Assembly: GCF_014646075.1 (NCBI RefSeq)
Contig: NZ_BMMT01000005.1
Span: 205,654 to 269,653, forward strand
Direction: 5' to 3'
Length of the DNA stretch: 64,000 bases
Origin: Saccharopolyspora thermophila
GTDB taxonomy: Bacteria; Actinomycetota; Actinomycetes; Mycobacteriales; Pseudonocardiaceae
Numbering within the stretch: position 1 is the first letter of the stretch; the number at the start of each line of letters is the position of its first letter. A model generated the notes under the pieces. The model was not told the DNA's origin, searched no databases, and saw only the letters and a list, made by a program, of their open reading frames with translations. Both the position numbers and the translations under genes were made by a program. This document shows, piece by piece, positions 27,755 through 35,336 of this stretch.

Positions 27755-29077
27755 ATGGCACTCAAGCACTTCCCGCTGCCCGACGTCGGCGAGGGGTTGA
27801 CCGAGGCGGAGATCCTGGGGTGGCGGGTCAAGCCCGGCGACACCGTCACCGTGAACCAGGTGATCGTGGAGATCGAGACGGCGAAGGCGTCGGTGGAACT
27901 GCCCTGCCCGTGGGCGGGCACGGTCCGCGAACTGCTCGCCGAACCGGGCCAGACGGTGCAGGTCGGCACGCCGATCATCGCGATCGACCTGTCGGGTGGG
28001 GCGGCGGCGGAACCCGCCGCGGAGTCCGCGGGCGGCGGCAGGCTCGGTGAGGAGTCCAACGGGCGGATCGCCACGCTCGTCGGCTACGGCCCGCGCACCG
28101 GCAGCGTCAAGCGGCGGCCGCGCAAGGACCGGCGGGTCGCCGCGGTGGCGGCACCGGCCCGACCGGAACCGCCCGCACCGGCGCCGAGGCCGGCGCCCGA
28201 GCCGGGCCGGTCGGTGGGCGGCTACGTGCCGCTGGCGAAGCCCCCGGTGCGCAAGCTGGCCAAGGACCTCGGGGTGGACCTGCACGCCCTGTCCGGTTCC
28301 GGATCGGGTGGTGTGATCACCCGCGAGGACGTGCAGTCGGCCGCCAGCGGCGCGCAGCGAGTCGAGCAACCCGCCGCCGGGCGGGAGCGGCGGGAGCCGA
28401 TCAAGGGCGTCCGCAAGGCGACCGCGCGGGCGATGGTGGACAGCGCGTTCACCGCGCCGCACGTCACCGAGTTCCTGACGGTCGACGTCACACCGATGAT
28501 GGAGCTGCGGGAGCGGCTCCGGTCGCACCCGGAGTTCCGCGACGTCAAGCTGACGCCGCTGGCGTTCGCGGCCAAGGCGGTGTGCCTGGCGGTGCGACGC
28601 ACCCCGGACGTCAACGCCACCTGGGACGAGGCCGCCGGCGAGATCGTCTACAAGGACTACGTGCACCTCGGCATCGCAGCGGCCACGCCGCGCGGTCTGG
28701 TGGTGCCCAAGGTCCGCGACGCCGACCGGATGTCGCTGCGGGAACTGGCCGAGGCGCTGGAGCGGCTGGCCACCAACGCCCGCGCGGGCACCACGCCACC
28801 GGCGGACATGGTGAACGGCACGATCACGATCACCAACGTCGGGGTGTTCGGTGTGGACACCGGCACGCCCATCCTCAACCCGGGCGAGTCGGCGATCCTG
28901 GCGCTGGGCGCGGTTCGTGACATGCCCTGGGTGGTCGACGGCCAGGTGGTGCCGCGCAAGGTGTGCCAGCTGGCGCTGAGCTTCGACCACCGGGTGGTCG
29001 ACGGCCAGCAGGGGTCCCGGTTCCTGGCGGACGTGGGCGCGATCCTCGCCGACCCCGCCATGGCCATCACCTACTAG
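27755..29077 (+). CDS. bkdC: 2-oxoacid dehydrogenase E2, dihydrolipoamide acyltransferase
   Basis: A 440-residue E2 core protein. One N-terminal lipoyl domain carries the lipoylated K44 in EIETAKASVEL. After a Pro/Ala linker comes the peripheral-subunit-binding domain (about 160-200: APPVRKLAKDLGVDLHALSGSGSGGVITREDV, given in parts). The CoA-dependent catalytic domain ends with H412 and D416 in SFDHRVVDGQQ. The gap after E1 beta is 12 bases with GAGGGAG as site. One lipoyl domain agrees with the branched-chain enzyme. No E3 (lipoamide dehydrogenase) is in the window, so a shared Lpd is expected. Confidence 0.93.
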   Translation: MALKHFPLPDVGEGLTEAEILGWRVKPGDTVTVNQVIVEIETAKASVELPCPWAGTVRELLAEPGQTVQVGTPIIAIDLSGGAAAEPAAESAGGGRLGEESNGRIATLVGYGPRTGSVKRRPRKDRRVAAVAAPARPEPPAPAPRPAPEPGRSVGGYVPLAKPPVRKLAKDLGVDLHALSGSGSGGVITREDVQSAASGAQRVEQPAAGRERREPIKGVRKATARAMVDSAFTAPHVTEFLTVDVTPMMELRERLRSHPEFRDVKLTPLAFAAKAVCLAVRRTPDVNATWDEAAGEIVYKDYVHLGIAAATPRGLVVPKVRDADRMSLRELAEALERLATNARAGTTPPADMVNGTITITNVGVFGVDTGTPILNPGESAILALGAVRDMPWVVDGQVVPRKVCQLALSFDHRVVDGQQGSRFLADVGAILADPAMAITY

Positions 29078-29088
29078 CGGCAGCGGGG

Positions 29089-29559
29089 TCAGGCGCGCCG
29101 GAAGGTCCGGACGCCCTGGCCAGGACGCCAGAGCCGGATCACCAGGTGGGTCTGGTCGTCGGCCACGCCGGTGCTGACCACCTCGGTCAGGTCCAGCCGG
29201 AACAGGTGCGAGTCCTCGCTCGGCGGCTGGACCTCCGCCACCCACGCGCGGTGTTCGGCACCGGTGACCTCCACCGCCCGGCCCGACACCTTCACGTCCG
29301 GATCGGCCATGGAGCCGTCACCGGGGTTGGCGTGCAGTGCGCAGCGGGGGTCCCGAAGCAGGTCGAGCGCCTTGCGGGAGCCGGGCATCGAACCGAGCGT
29401 GAGGTCCGGGCCCCGCCACGCGACCTCGATGCCGCTGACCCGCGGCGATCCGTCCCGGCGCACGGTGGCCAGCACGTGGTGTCGAGCCGCCGCGAACCGC
29501 TTTCGGACCGCCGCGGCCAGTTCCGGTGCTTCTGCTGCGAACTCCTGCCACGTCGTCAT
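29089..29559 (-). CDS. Pyridoxamine 5'-phosphate oxidase-like (FMN/F420-type split barrel) protein
   Basis: A 156-residue split beta-barrel protein. ARHHVLATVRRDGSPRVSGIEVAW is the family start strand pair, and GSMPGSRKALDLLRDPRCALH contains the cofactor phosphate-contact region. The rest includes VKVSGRAVEVTG. Members bind FMN, F420 or heme breakdown products; the cofactor cannot be fixed from sequence here. It is convergent with bkdC with only 11 bases between. The ribosome binding site is poor, so the start is uncertain by a few codons. Confidence 0.8.
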   Translation of the reverse strand: MTTWQEFAAEAPELAAAVRKRFAAARHHVLATVRRDGSPRVSGIEVAWRGPDLTLGSMPGSRKALDLLRDPRCALHANPGDGSMADPDVKVSGRAVEVTGAEHRAWVAEVQPPSEDSHLFRLDLTEVVSTGVADDQTHLVIRLWRPGQGVRTFRRA

Positions 29560-29599
29560 GCGCGCATCGTGGCAGGAGTCACCGACAGCGCGGGGCGGC

Positions 29600-29833
29600 T
29601 CAGTCGTCCTTGCGGCGGCGGCCGCCGCGGTGCGCGCCCGTCGACGCGGCCACCGGCTCGGCCTGTTCGGTCGACTGGGCCTTGTCCGCGGCGGCCTTCT
29701 GCTCGTCGTACTCGCGGAGGAAGTCGAAGGCGTGCTTGTCGAAGTCGTGGATGTCGATCTCCGGCAGCTCGCCGAGCTCCTTGTTCAGTTCCCGGAAGAT
29801 CGGTGTCTCCAGATCAGGCGTGGTGTTCCTCAC
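29600..29833 (-). CDS. Small acidic hypothetical protein
   Basis: A 77-residue protein starting at a GTG with GGAGGG seven bases upstream. It reads as one charged helix-rich segment (LETPIFRELNKELGELPEIDIHDFDKHAFDFLREYDEQKA) and a short tail ending GGRRRKDD. No signal peptide, cysteine or known domain. It lies 40 bases upstream of the PNPOx-like gene on the same strand and may share its transcript. I do not recognise a family. Confidence 0.6.
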   Translation of the reverse strand: MRNTTPDLETPIFRELNKELGELPEIDIHDFDKHAFDFLREYDEQKAAADKAQSTEQAEPVAASTGAHRGGRRRKDD

Positions 29834-30446
29834 CGCTTCGCCCTCCCGTTCATCTCGAAGCTGCGGCCGGGCCGCCGCGAGCTGCTCGCCCGCCGCGTCC
29901 GGCGTCGAGCCCTCCCCGCTGAGCTCGTGCGGCGCGGGCACCGGCCCACACCCGCGCACGTCCTGGGGACGTGCGCGGCGGGACGGTGACCCGGCGCCAC
30001 CGACATTCATCCTTTCGGACGAGTGTTCATGGTGCACCCTGCCCAGTGGTCCGGCGCAGGGACCCACGGAATCCTGCACCTTCTCGGCGCAACGCGGGGA
30101 CTGTTTGTGCAATTCCGCACCGTGGCGAGCGCCACTCCTGATCCGGGCGGCCGTCACCCCATTGATCGATTCCGGTGGTGCCGGGCAGCGTCCGACGCGC
30201 CTCGATCGACACACTCGGTGACTGATCGTTCAGTCCCGGGCGCGAACGGATCAATCGCGGAGCGTGTTCCGCCGGTCGCCCGCACGGCCCAGCAGCCACG
30301 ACTGGCGACGCCGGTCCGGCCGGGGGTCGCGCAGCCGGGCGATAACCCGCCCACCCGGACTAATCGGGCGGCGACGGTGGGCCGGTGGTGCAGATCATTC
30401 CGGTGCCGGGGCACGGTGTCCCGGCACCCCCGAAGGGAGACAGATC
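29834..30446. other. Intergenic stretch, no gene seen
   Basis: 613 bases between divergent small genes. The only structure noticed is GACTGA-TCGT-TCAGTC at 30220-30235, a 6-bp inverted repeat that could be a TetR-like operator. GC content appears somewhat lower near 30000-30100. Confidence 0.5.
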
Positions 30447-30656
30447 ATGGGTAACCGCGTCAAGAAGGCTCTTGCCGCCTCCGGCCTCGGGCTCGGGATC
30501 ATGCTGGCCACCGCCGCTCCCGCGCTCGCGGATCCATGGAGCACCTCGGCGCGCGAGTGCTGGTGGGGCGGCGGTCGGGTCGTCGCGCTCGACTTCAACA
30601 CCTTCGTCTGCCACGGTGGCTGGAACCACGGCCAGTTCGTGACCCATTGGCGCTGA
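30447..30656 (+). CDS. Small secreted Trp-rich protein
   Basis: A 69-residue exported peptide. Residues 1-28 are a signal peptide (MGNRVKKALAASGLGLGIML..PALA). The mature 41 residues contain two cysteines (ARECWWGG and FVCHGG), likely one disulfide, and five tryptophans. GAAGGGAGA lies about eight bases upstream of the ATG. Small two-cysteine secreted proteins of this size are common in actinomycetes with unknown function. Confidence 0.75.
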   Translation: MGNRVKKALAASGLGLGIMLATAAPALADPWSTSARECWWGGGRVVALDFNTFVCHGGWNHGQFVTHWR

Positions 30657-30968
30657 TCCCAGGTGGCGCGGGCCGCCACTCCCCCGCGGCCCGCAGCCAC
30701 GCCAGCGGCGGAACCGCCGCGCGGGCACCGACCCACCTCGGCCCCGGCTCGCCCGTGATCGGCTGAGCCAGCGCTCCCGGGCTGCGCCGCGTTCAAGGCA
30801 AACTTGGGAAAGTCCATCCCGGGGCAAGCACCCGACTTGAGAGGCCGTCATGGACCGCGTTGTCATTCTCCGCCTGGACGGGCTCCCCGGCCACGTACAC
30901 CCCACCGGTCGGCACCCCATACCGCTGCGGCTGCACCCGGCGTGGTTTGATCGCGGCTGGTAGGGGCA

Positions 30969-31060
30969 GGTCAGTGTTGGGGCGGGCGGCTCGGGTCTTC
31001 ACGCGAGCGCTGAGCCGTGGGAGGATCACGCGGCCCCGCCCGCCTTTGTCGGGACAAGGA
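30969..31060. repeat. Relic sharing sequence with the imm1 end and the right end of the segment
   Basis: 30969-30998 matches 31537-31566 (the imm1 3' end) at 29 of 30 positions. In inverted orientation, 31008-31033 matches 33487-33512 at 25 of 26 and about 31032-31060 matches 33355-33383 at about 26 of 29. On the minus strand the relic would end DPSRPPQH-stop, against DPSSPPQH-stop in the Imm1 protein. It looks like the remains of a related, older insertion. Confidence 0.6.
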
Positions 31061-31256
31061 AATGGCGGCAGGTGTCGCGTGGGCGCCGCCAGCGCACCGC
31101 GCGTAGCGCGTTGCCCCCGTGCTGGCGTCCTGGCAGTACCACTCCACGGCTGTGTGGACCCTGCGTGCAGCTGTCAACGTGGTCATCGGCTGGCGGCTCC
31201 TCGGTCCGGCGCCGGGGTTACTGCGCACATACGGCGCATAATCGCCACGATCGACG

Positions 31257-31300
31257 CCCGCATGTTCCGTCCGCGCGCCGTGGCGGACGGAACATGCGGG
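31257..31300 (-). terminator. Strong terminator, probably native to the acyl-CoA dehydrogenase gene
   Basis: A perfect 18-bp stem (31257-31274 and 31283-31300) with an 8-base loop, 8 bases past the stop codon of the displaced acyl-CoA dehydrogenase 3' fragment. The intact gene at 33533 has no comparable hairpin right after its stop. Confidence 0.75.
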
Positions 31301-31307
31301 GATCAGC

Positions 31308-31392
31308 TCAGGCGATATGCCGCCCGGAAATGGCCCTGGCCACCACCAACTGCTGGATCTGCTCGGTGCCTTCGAAGATGTCGTAGATCTTG
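31308..31392 (-). pseudogene. Displaced 3' end of acyl-CoA dehydrogenase gene
   Basis: 85 bases that match 33533-33617 at 77 positions and encode the same last 28 residues of the dehydrogenase (ending IYDIFEGTEQIQQLVV then ARAISGRHIA). All eight differences are synonymous. The fragment has no start and is not expressed as a protein. It is read as the original chromosomal gene end separated from its gene by integration of a 2,225-bp segment. Confidence 0.85.
31378..31392. repeat. Left copy of 15-bp attachment-like core
   Basis: ATGTCGTAGATCTTG is identical to 33603-33617 and lies where the homology between the two gene ends stops. It is the candidate crossover core (attL-like). Confidence 0.6.
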
Positions 31393-31490
31393 CGCGGCAC
31401 CGAGCAGACCAGCAAGCTTCTTGGGAAGAGCCTTGTTTACCTGCGAAAACGTGCTCACCGTGTCTCGGTGGTTCTCACCCGCTCTCGACG

Positions 31491-31516
31491 TCCCACGGCC
31501 CAGCGACGGCCCAGCG
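31491..31516. repeat. 26-bp direct repeat, left copy
   Basis: Identical to 33498-33523. It begins TCCCACGGCCCAGCG and contains two copies of GGCCCAGCG. It lies just inside the left end of the segment, after the imm1 gene. Confidence 0.75.
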
Positions 31517-31538
31517 CGTGGCGTCTGCGGAGGGCCGG

Positions 31539-31982
31539 TCAGTGTTGGGGCGGGCTGCTCGGGTCTCCGTACTCGGGCGTCTGCCATTCGACGTTGGTGG
31601 GTCGTTGGCCTGTCGTGAGGAATTCGCGGGCGGACCGGATTGCGTCGCCGGTTGGGATGGCGGAGTCTCGCGGGGCGTGGGTCCAGGTACCGCCGAAGTC
31701 GAATGCCCATTCTTCGGACGGCGTTTCCGTTGGGCTGAGGGTTGTGATGCTGGTCGTCACGCTTTCGGTGTCGTAGAAGGTCAGTGAGCTGATCTTGTCG
31801 GGGCGGCCGAGGCCGATATGGAGGGCGCGCTGTTGGTCGGGGTCGGTGATCTCGACGTAGGTCGGAATTGCTTCTGCGATGGCGTCTGCGTCGACCTGGT
31901 GAAGGAGTTGGTCGAGTTCTTCGGCGGTGGTGACTTCGGCCGGTGGCTCGTCGGGGTGGTAGAGCACGGAAAACGCGGTCAT
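31539..31982 (-). CDS. Imm1-family immunity protein
   Basis: A 147-residue acidic cytosolic protein. It shows the Imm1 pattern: an early strand with SVLYHPDEPPAEVTTAEELDQLLHQV, a middle RALHIGLGRPDKISSLTFYD, and the family-typical end with SAREFLTTGQRPTNVEWQ. Imm1 proteins neutralise polymorphic toxins, often nucleic-acid deaminases. Its ATG overlaps the stop of the toxin gene by four bases (ATGA), so it is coupled to the toxin. The direct partner is therefore the deaminase at 31979-32710. Confidence 0.85.
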   Translation of the reverse strand: MTAFSVLYHPDEPPAEVTTAEELDQLLHQVDADAIAEAIPTYVEITDPDQQRALHIGLGRPDKISSLTFYDTESVTTSITTLSPTETPSEEWAFDFGGTWTHAPRDSAIPTGDAIRSAREFLTTGQRPTNVEWQTPEYGDPSSPPQH

Positions 31983-32710
31983 GGCTCGGTTCCTTCTCCT
32001 GTTCCCTCGTAAACCCGGTGTCCGCCCGGCCAGTAGACGGTCAGTCGGGTTCCTTTCGGCAGTTGTCCGGGCAAGGTGGCGTCGCAGCCAAATCGTCCCG
32101 GACACGGCCGGTTGTTGACATACAGGGTGGCTTCGGTGATGCCCTGCTTGCGCAGGCTTGTTCGCAGGAGCGCGGCGGCGTGGCCTTCGGCGTGTTGGGT
32201 GGCGACCGCGAAGTTCCTCCAGCGATCTCGGAGTTCGGGGCCTCCTTCTCCCGGTCCGCTTATGCCGCTGTTGACCTCGTGGAGTTTGGTGCCGTCAGTC
32301 GTGGTGAGTACGGCGTGCGTGGGGCTGCGTCGGTTGGGCCGCTTTGGCAAGGCGTCGAGGTGGCGGCGGTGAAGTGGTGCGGGGTGGGCCGGTGCGTCCA
32401 TGTTCGGCTGGTAGCTGGGCGGCCTCCATGAGCTGGTGTCCGGGGCTGCGATGCCGATGGTGTCGGCGAGGTAGGCGGTGAGGTGTTCTGCGGCTGTGCG
32501 GAGCTTCGCGGCGGCCTGGTCGGCGTGCTGGGCGGCATCGTGCAGCCGTTGAAAGGCTCGCTGGAGTAGTTCGTTTTGGCTGTCCTCGCCCGCAGTCGCC
32601 ACACGCTCGGCGGCCTGGTGGAGCGTGTGGCGGGCGTGGGTGAGTTGGTCGGTGGGCAGGGCGGCGAGGATGGCGGATAGGCGGGCGGCGAGGTCTTCGA
32701 GTCGGGACAT
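31979..32710 (-). CDS. DddA/SCP1.201-like deaminase toxin
   Basis: A 243-residue two-part protein. Residues 1-82 form a helical domain (MSRLEDLAARLSAIL..LRTAAEHLTAYL) related to the small protein encoded upstream. Residues 83-130 are a Pro-rich linker. Residues about 131-243 are a cytidine-deaminase-fold domain of the SCP1.201/DddA group: zinc and proton-shuttle motif H173-A-E175-G, then zinc cysteines C203 and C209 in RPCPGRFGCD, then LPKGTRLTVYWP. Relatives deaminate cytosine in DNA of competing cells. There is no signal peptide, so delivery by a type VII (ESX) or similar system is inferred. GAGGGCA precedes the ATG, 11 bases after the upstream gene. The catalytic set is complete. Confidence 0.85.
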   Translation of the reverse strand: MSRLEDLAARLSAILAALPTDQLTHARHTLHQAAERVATAGEDSQNELLQRAFQRLHDAAQHADQAAAKLRTAAEHLTAYLADTIGIAAPDTSSWRPPSYQPNMDAPAHPAPLHRRHLDALPKRPNRRSPTHAVLTTTDGTKLHEVNSGISGPGEGGPELRDRWRNFAVATQHAEGHAAALLRTSLRKQGITEATLYVNNRPCPGRFGCDATLPGQLPKGTRLTVYWPGGHRVYEGTGEGTEP

Positions 32711-32721
32711 CGGGCCTGCCC

Positions 32722-32976
32722 TCACAGGTGTTCTGCGTAGGTGCGCAGGTCTGCGGCTGCCTCGGCGGCGGCTCGGGCGCACTTGGTCGCCTGGTTGGCT
32801 GCGGCGGCGGTGTCCTGGTCGGCGCTGTGGGCGTGTTCGTTGGCGCTGCCGGTGAGGGCGTTGGTGAGGTCGGTGGAGGTCTCGGTGAGGCGTTCGGCAA
32901 TCGCGGTGAGCTGATCGGCATAGAGGTCATCGGCGATTCCGGCGAGTAGGGAGCGGAGTTCTTCGAGCTGGCTCAC
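32722..32976 (-). CDS. Small helical protein, toxin-domain paralogue
   Basis: An 84-residue helical protein whose start (MSQLEELRSLLAGIADDL, then DQLTAIAERL) and end (DLRTYAEHL) resemble the N-terminal domain of the following toxin (MSRLEDLAARLSAIL, DQLTHARHTL, KLRTAAEHL). It has the size of WXG100 proteins but no WXG motif. The GTG start has AAGGGGGA five bases upstream. The likely role is as secretion partner or chaperone of the toxin, by analogy to the small helical partners of type VII toxins; this is inference. Confidence 0.75.
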   Translation of the reverse strand: MSQLEELRSLLAGIADDLYADQLTAIAERLTETSTDLTNALTGSANEHAHSADQDTAAAANQATKCARAAAEAAADLRTYAEHL

Positions 32977-33532
32977 GCGGTCCCCCTTGCGGTGGGTGAC
33001 GGGTGTTCGACAACTCGTGATCTTCCCCTGTGCCCCCGACAAGGCGACCCCGATTTGCAGTTGGCAAGCCGACCCGGACCGCAGTGGCCGCCAGGCCCGA
33101 GGACCGGAAGCGGCGCGGCAGCGAGCGCCCCGACCACGTACCCAACTTGGCCACCTCGGCGCTCGGTGGGACTGGTGCGCGCTGATCTCTGGGGTGGTCG
33201 GTTCGGCTACCGGTCGGGCCATTGGTGCTCAAGCCAGGACGTGAGTCCGCGGTTGGCTGTTGAGGACCTGGTGGACGAGCAGCTTCGGAGATCCAGGCGT
33301 GAAGCACCGCAGGAGGCCAGCTCGTACGGGGCGATGATGGAAGAAGGTATGTCTTCCTTATTCCGACAAGGGCGGGCGGGGCCGCCGGTGCGAGAACAGC
33401 CGCGAGGCTGGAGCGCAGCACCGAGCGAGCCACCGCCCGCCGTGCGCCGCCGCAGGCGGCGCACCTTGATCATGTAGAGCTAGCCGCCGCGTGATCCTCC
33501 CACGGCCCAGCGACGGCCCAGCGTTCGCGTTC
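32977..33532. other. Right arm of the integrated segment, no gene seen
   Basis: 556 bases upstream of the toxin operon. It must hold the operon promoter. The right copy of the 26-bp repeat lies at 33498-33523, and 33355-33383 recurs inverted in the relic near 31050. No integrase or excisionase is seen. Confidence 0.5.
33498..33523. repeat. 26-bp direct repeat, right copy
   Basis: Identical to 31491-31516, nine bases from the stop codon of the acyl-CoA dehydrogenase gene. Its left flank CCGCGTGATCC also recurs, inverted, at 31023-31033. Confidence 0.75.
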
Positions 33533-34741
33533 TCAGGCGATGTGACGGCCGGATATGGCCCTGGCCACCACTAACTGTTGGATCTGCTCGGTGCCTTCAA
33601 AAATGTCGTAGATCTTGGCGTCGCGGTGCATCCGCTCCACCGGGAACTCGCGGGTGTAGCCGTTACCGCCGAGGATCTGGATGGCCCGCTCGGTCACCCA
33701 GGTGGCCACCCGGCCCGCCTTCAGCTTGGACATCGAGCCCTCGCCCGCGGTGAAGCCGCCGTTGCGGCCCAGCCATGCCGCTCGCCACACCAGCAGGCGC
33801 GCCGCGTCGATCTCCATGCGCATGTCGGCCAGGGTGAACGCGATCGACTGGTTCTCGATGATCGGCCGGCCGAAGGTCTCCCGCTGCTGCGCGTACTCCA
33901 GCGCGGTCTCGTAGGCGGCCCGCGCGATGCCCACCGCCTGCGCGCCCACGGTCGGGCGGGACAGCTCGAAGGTCTTCATCGCGGCCTGGCTGTTGGCCTT
34001 GGTTCCCTCCCGGGCGCGGGCCAGCCGCTCGTCCAGCTTCTCCCTGCCGCCCAGCAGGCAGCGGCCGGGGATGCGGACGTCGTCGAGGAACACGTCCGCG
34101 GTGTGCGAGGCGCGCAGGCCGTGCTTGCGGATCTTGCCGGGCGACTCCAGGCCCTTCGTGCCGGGTGGCACGACGAACGCGGCCTGTCCGCGCGAACCGA
34201 GCTCCGGGTCCACCACGGCCTGCACCACGTGCACGTTGGCGATGCCGCCGTTGGTCGCCCACGCCTTCTGCCCGTTGAGCACCCACTCGTCGGTGGCCTC
34301 GTCGTAGACCGCGCGGGTGCGCATCGCCGCGACGTCGGATCCGGCGCCGGGCTCGGAGGAGCAGAACGCCGCGACCTTCGGGTCGTCGGCGTCGCCGTAG
34401 CACTGCGGCACCCACTCGGCGAGCTGGTCGGGCGTGCCCGCGGCGAAGATCCCCGCGACGGCGAGGGTGGTGCCGAAGATCGCCATGCCGATGCCGCCGT
34501 CACCCCAGAACAGCTCCTCGTTGGCGATCGGCAGCGACAGGCCCGTGTCGTCGGCCCAGAAGGTGGCCAGTGTCTCGAAGCCGTAGAGCCCGATCCTGGC
34601 GGCCTCCTGGATGATCGGCCACGGGGTTTCCTCGCGCTCGTCCCACTCCCGCGCGGCCGGTCGGATGACCTGCTCGGCGAAGCCGTGCACCCAGTCGCGC
34701 AGTTCCCGGTGCTCCTCGCTCAGTTCCAGGGAGAATGTCAT
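33533..34741 (-). CDS. Acyl-CoA dehydrogenase
   Basis: A 402-residue FAD enzyme that introduces the first double bond in acyl-CoA beta-oxidation. FCSSEPGAGSDVAAMRT is the FAD/substrate loop, KAWATNGGIANVHVV follows, IQILGGNGYTREFPVERMHRDAKI is the C-terminal signature, and YDIFEGTEQIQQLVVARAI ends the protein with the conserved EGT. The last 28 codons appear to come from an integrated element: a second copy of the native 3' end lies at 31308-31392. The element-derived end introduces a rare TTA leucine codon. It follows the SCP2 gene by 10 bases in one operon. AGGAC precedes the ATG. Confidence 0.93.
   Translation of the reverse strand: MTFSLELSEEHRELRDWVHGFAEQVIRPAAREWDEREETPWPIIQEAARIGLYGFETLATFWADDTGLSLPIANEELFWGDGGIGMAIFGTTLAVAGIFAAGTPDQLAEWVPQCYGDADDPKVAAFCSSEPGAGSDVAAMRTRAVYDEATDEWVLNGQKAWATNGGIANVHVVQAVVDPELGSRGQAAFVVPPGTKGLESPGKIRKHGLRASHTADVFLDDVRIPGRCLLGGREKLDERLARAREGTKANSQAAMKTFELSRPTVGAQAVGIARAAYETALEYAQQRETFGRPIIENQSIAFTLADMRMEIDAARLLVWRAAWLGRNGGFTAGEGSMSKLKAGRVATWVTERAIQILGGNGYTREFPVERMHRDAKIYDIFEGTEQIQQLVVARAISGRHIA
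33603..33617. repeat. Right copy of 15-bp attachment-like core
   Basis: ATGTCGTAGATCTTG within the acyl-CoA dehydrogenase gene, identical to 31378-31392; candidate attR-like core. Confidence 0.6.
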
Positions 34742-34751
34742 GGCCGTCCTG

Positions 34752-35303
34752 TCATGCCTTGGGGATCTGGAACAGCTTGCTCAGGCCCGCGGCGAAGCCG
34801 AGATCACCGGCGACCCTGAGCCTGCCCGTCATGAACAGCATGGGCGCCGAGGCGTTGCCGGAGGCCAGTTTCAAAAAATCCGCGGGCGGCACGGTGATCG
34901 TCACGCGCGGCGCGTGGTGCGGGTCCTTGTTCACCTCGCACCGGCCGTCGGCCAGTACGCACTCGTAGCGCAGCAGGTCGTCGCCGGTGCCGATGCGCCA
35001 GCGCACCACGGCCTCGGTCCGGCCCGCCCGGTCCGGCTGGTAGTGCTCGCCCATCCGGCGGAACACCTCGTCGAGGATGCGTTCGCGCAGTTCGGGGCGT
35101 GCCATGACGGCCTGGATCTGGTCGTCGGAAGCGCGCGAGATCAGCCGCGCGAACTGCTCGGGGCGCAGCGCGCCGAGGTTCGCCTCGCCACTTCCGGCGA
35201 CTTCGGAGGCTGCTTCCAGCAGGGCGACGAACTCCTCCGTGTCGACCTTCTTCGGGTCGAGCTCGCCGAGCGCGGCGATCGGGTTGGATGCGGGTTGCGG
35301 CAT
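34752..35303 (-). CDS. SCP2 sterol-binding domain protein
   Basis: A 183-residue protein. The N-terminal half is helical (DTEEFVALLEAASEVAGS..RPEQFARLISRASDDQ). The C-terminal half, about 85-183, is an SCP2 lipid-transfer domain with VVRWRIGTGDDLLRYECVL, VTITVPPADFLKLASGNASAPMLFMTG (given in part) and GRLRVAGDLGFAAGL. It probably binds or delivers acyl-CoA or sterol-like ligands to the neighbouring dehydrogenase. GGGAGGGG lies six bases before the ATG. It is divergent from the TetR gene, with a palindromic operator between. Confidence 0.9.
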   Translation of the reverse strand: MPQPASNPIAALGELDPKKVDTEEFVALLEAASEVAGSGEANLGALRPEQFARLISRASDDQIQAVMARPELRERILDEVFRRMGEHYQPDRAGRTEAVVRWRIGTGDDLLRYECVLADGRCEVNKDPHHAPRVTITVPPADFLKLASGNASAPMLFMTGRLRVAGDLGFAAGLSKLFQIPKA

Positions 35304-35316
35304 CAGGCCCCTCCCT

Positions 35317-35336
35317 TACCTACTCATGAGTAAGTC
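35317..35336. promoter_or_regulatory. Palindromic operator between SCP2 and TetR genes
   Basis: TACTCATGAGTA at 35321-35332 is a perfect 12-bp palindrome in the divergent promoter region. It fits the pattern TACYCRTGRGTA shared with 38294-38305. The TetR regulator next to it is the likely binder. Confidence 0.6.

Larger units (their letters stand above)
30657..31307. other. Intergenic stretch with element relic and displaced terminator
   Basis: 651 bases with no convincing gene. It contains a relic related to both ends of the neighbouring segment (30969-31060) and the 18-bp-stem terminator at 31257-31300, listed separately. Confidence 0.5.

Noticed and set aside
30360..30920. A minus-strand frame across the small secreted Trp-rich protein
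   Set aside because: The plus strand has a signal peptide, good start and stop; the antisense frame has neither a domain nor a site.
30971..31228. An 85-codon minus-strand frame ending DPSRPPQH
   Set aside because: Only its end resembles the Imm1 terminus; the rest shows no Imm1 features and no ribosome binding site, so it is treated as a relic.
32927..33433. A 168-codon minus-strand frame upstream of the toxin operon
   Set aside because: Pro/Arg-rich composition and overlap with the better-supported 84-residue gene in another frame.
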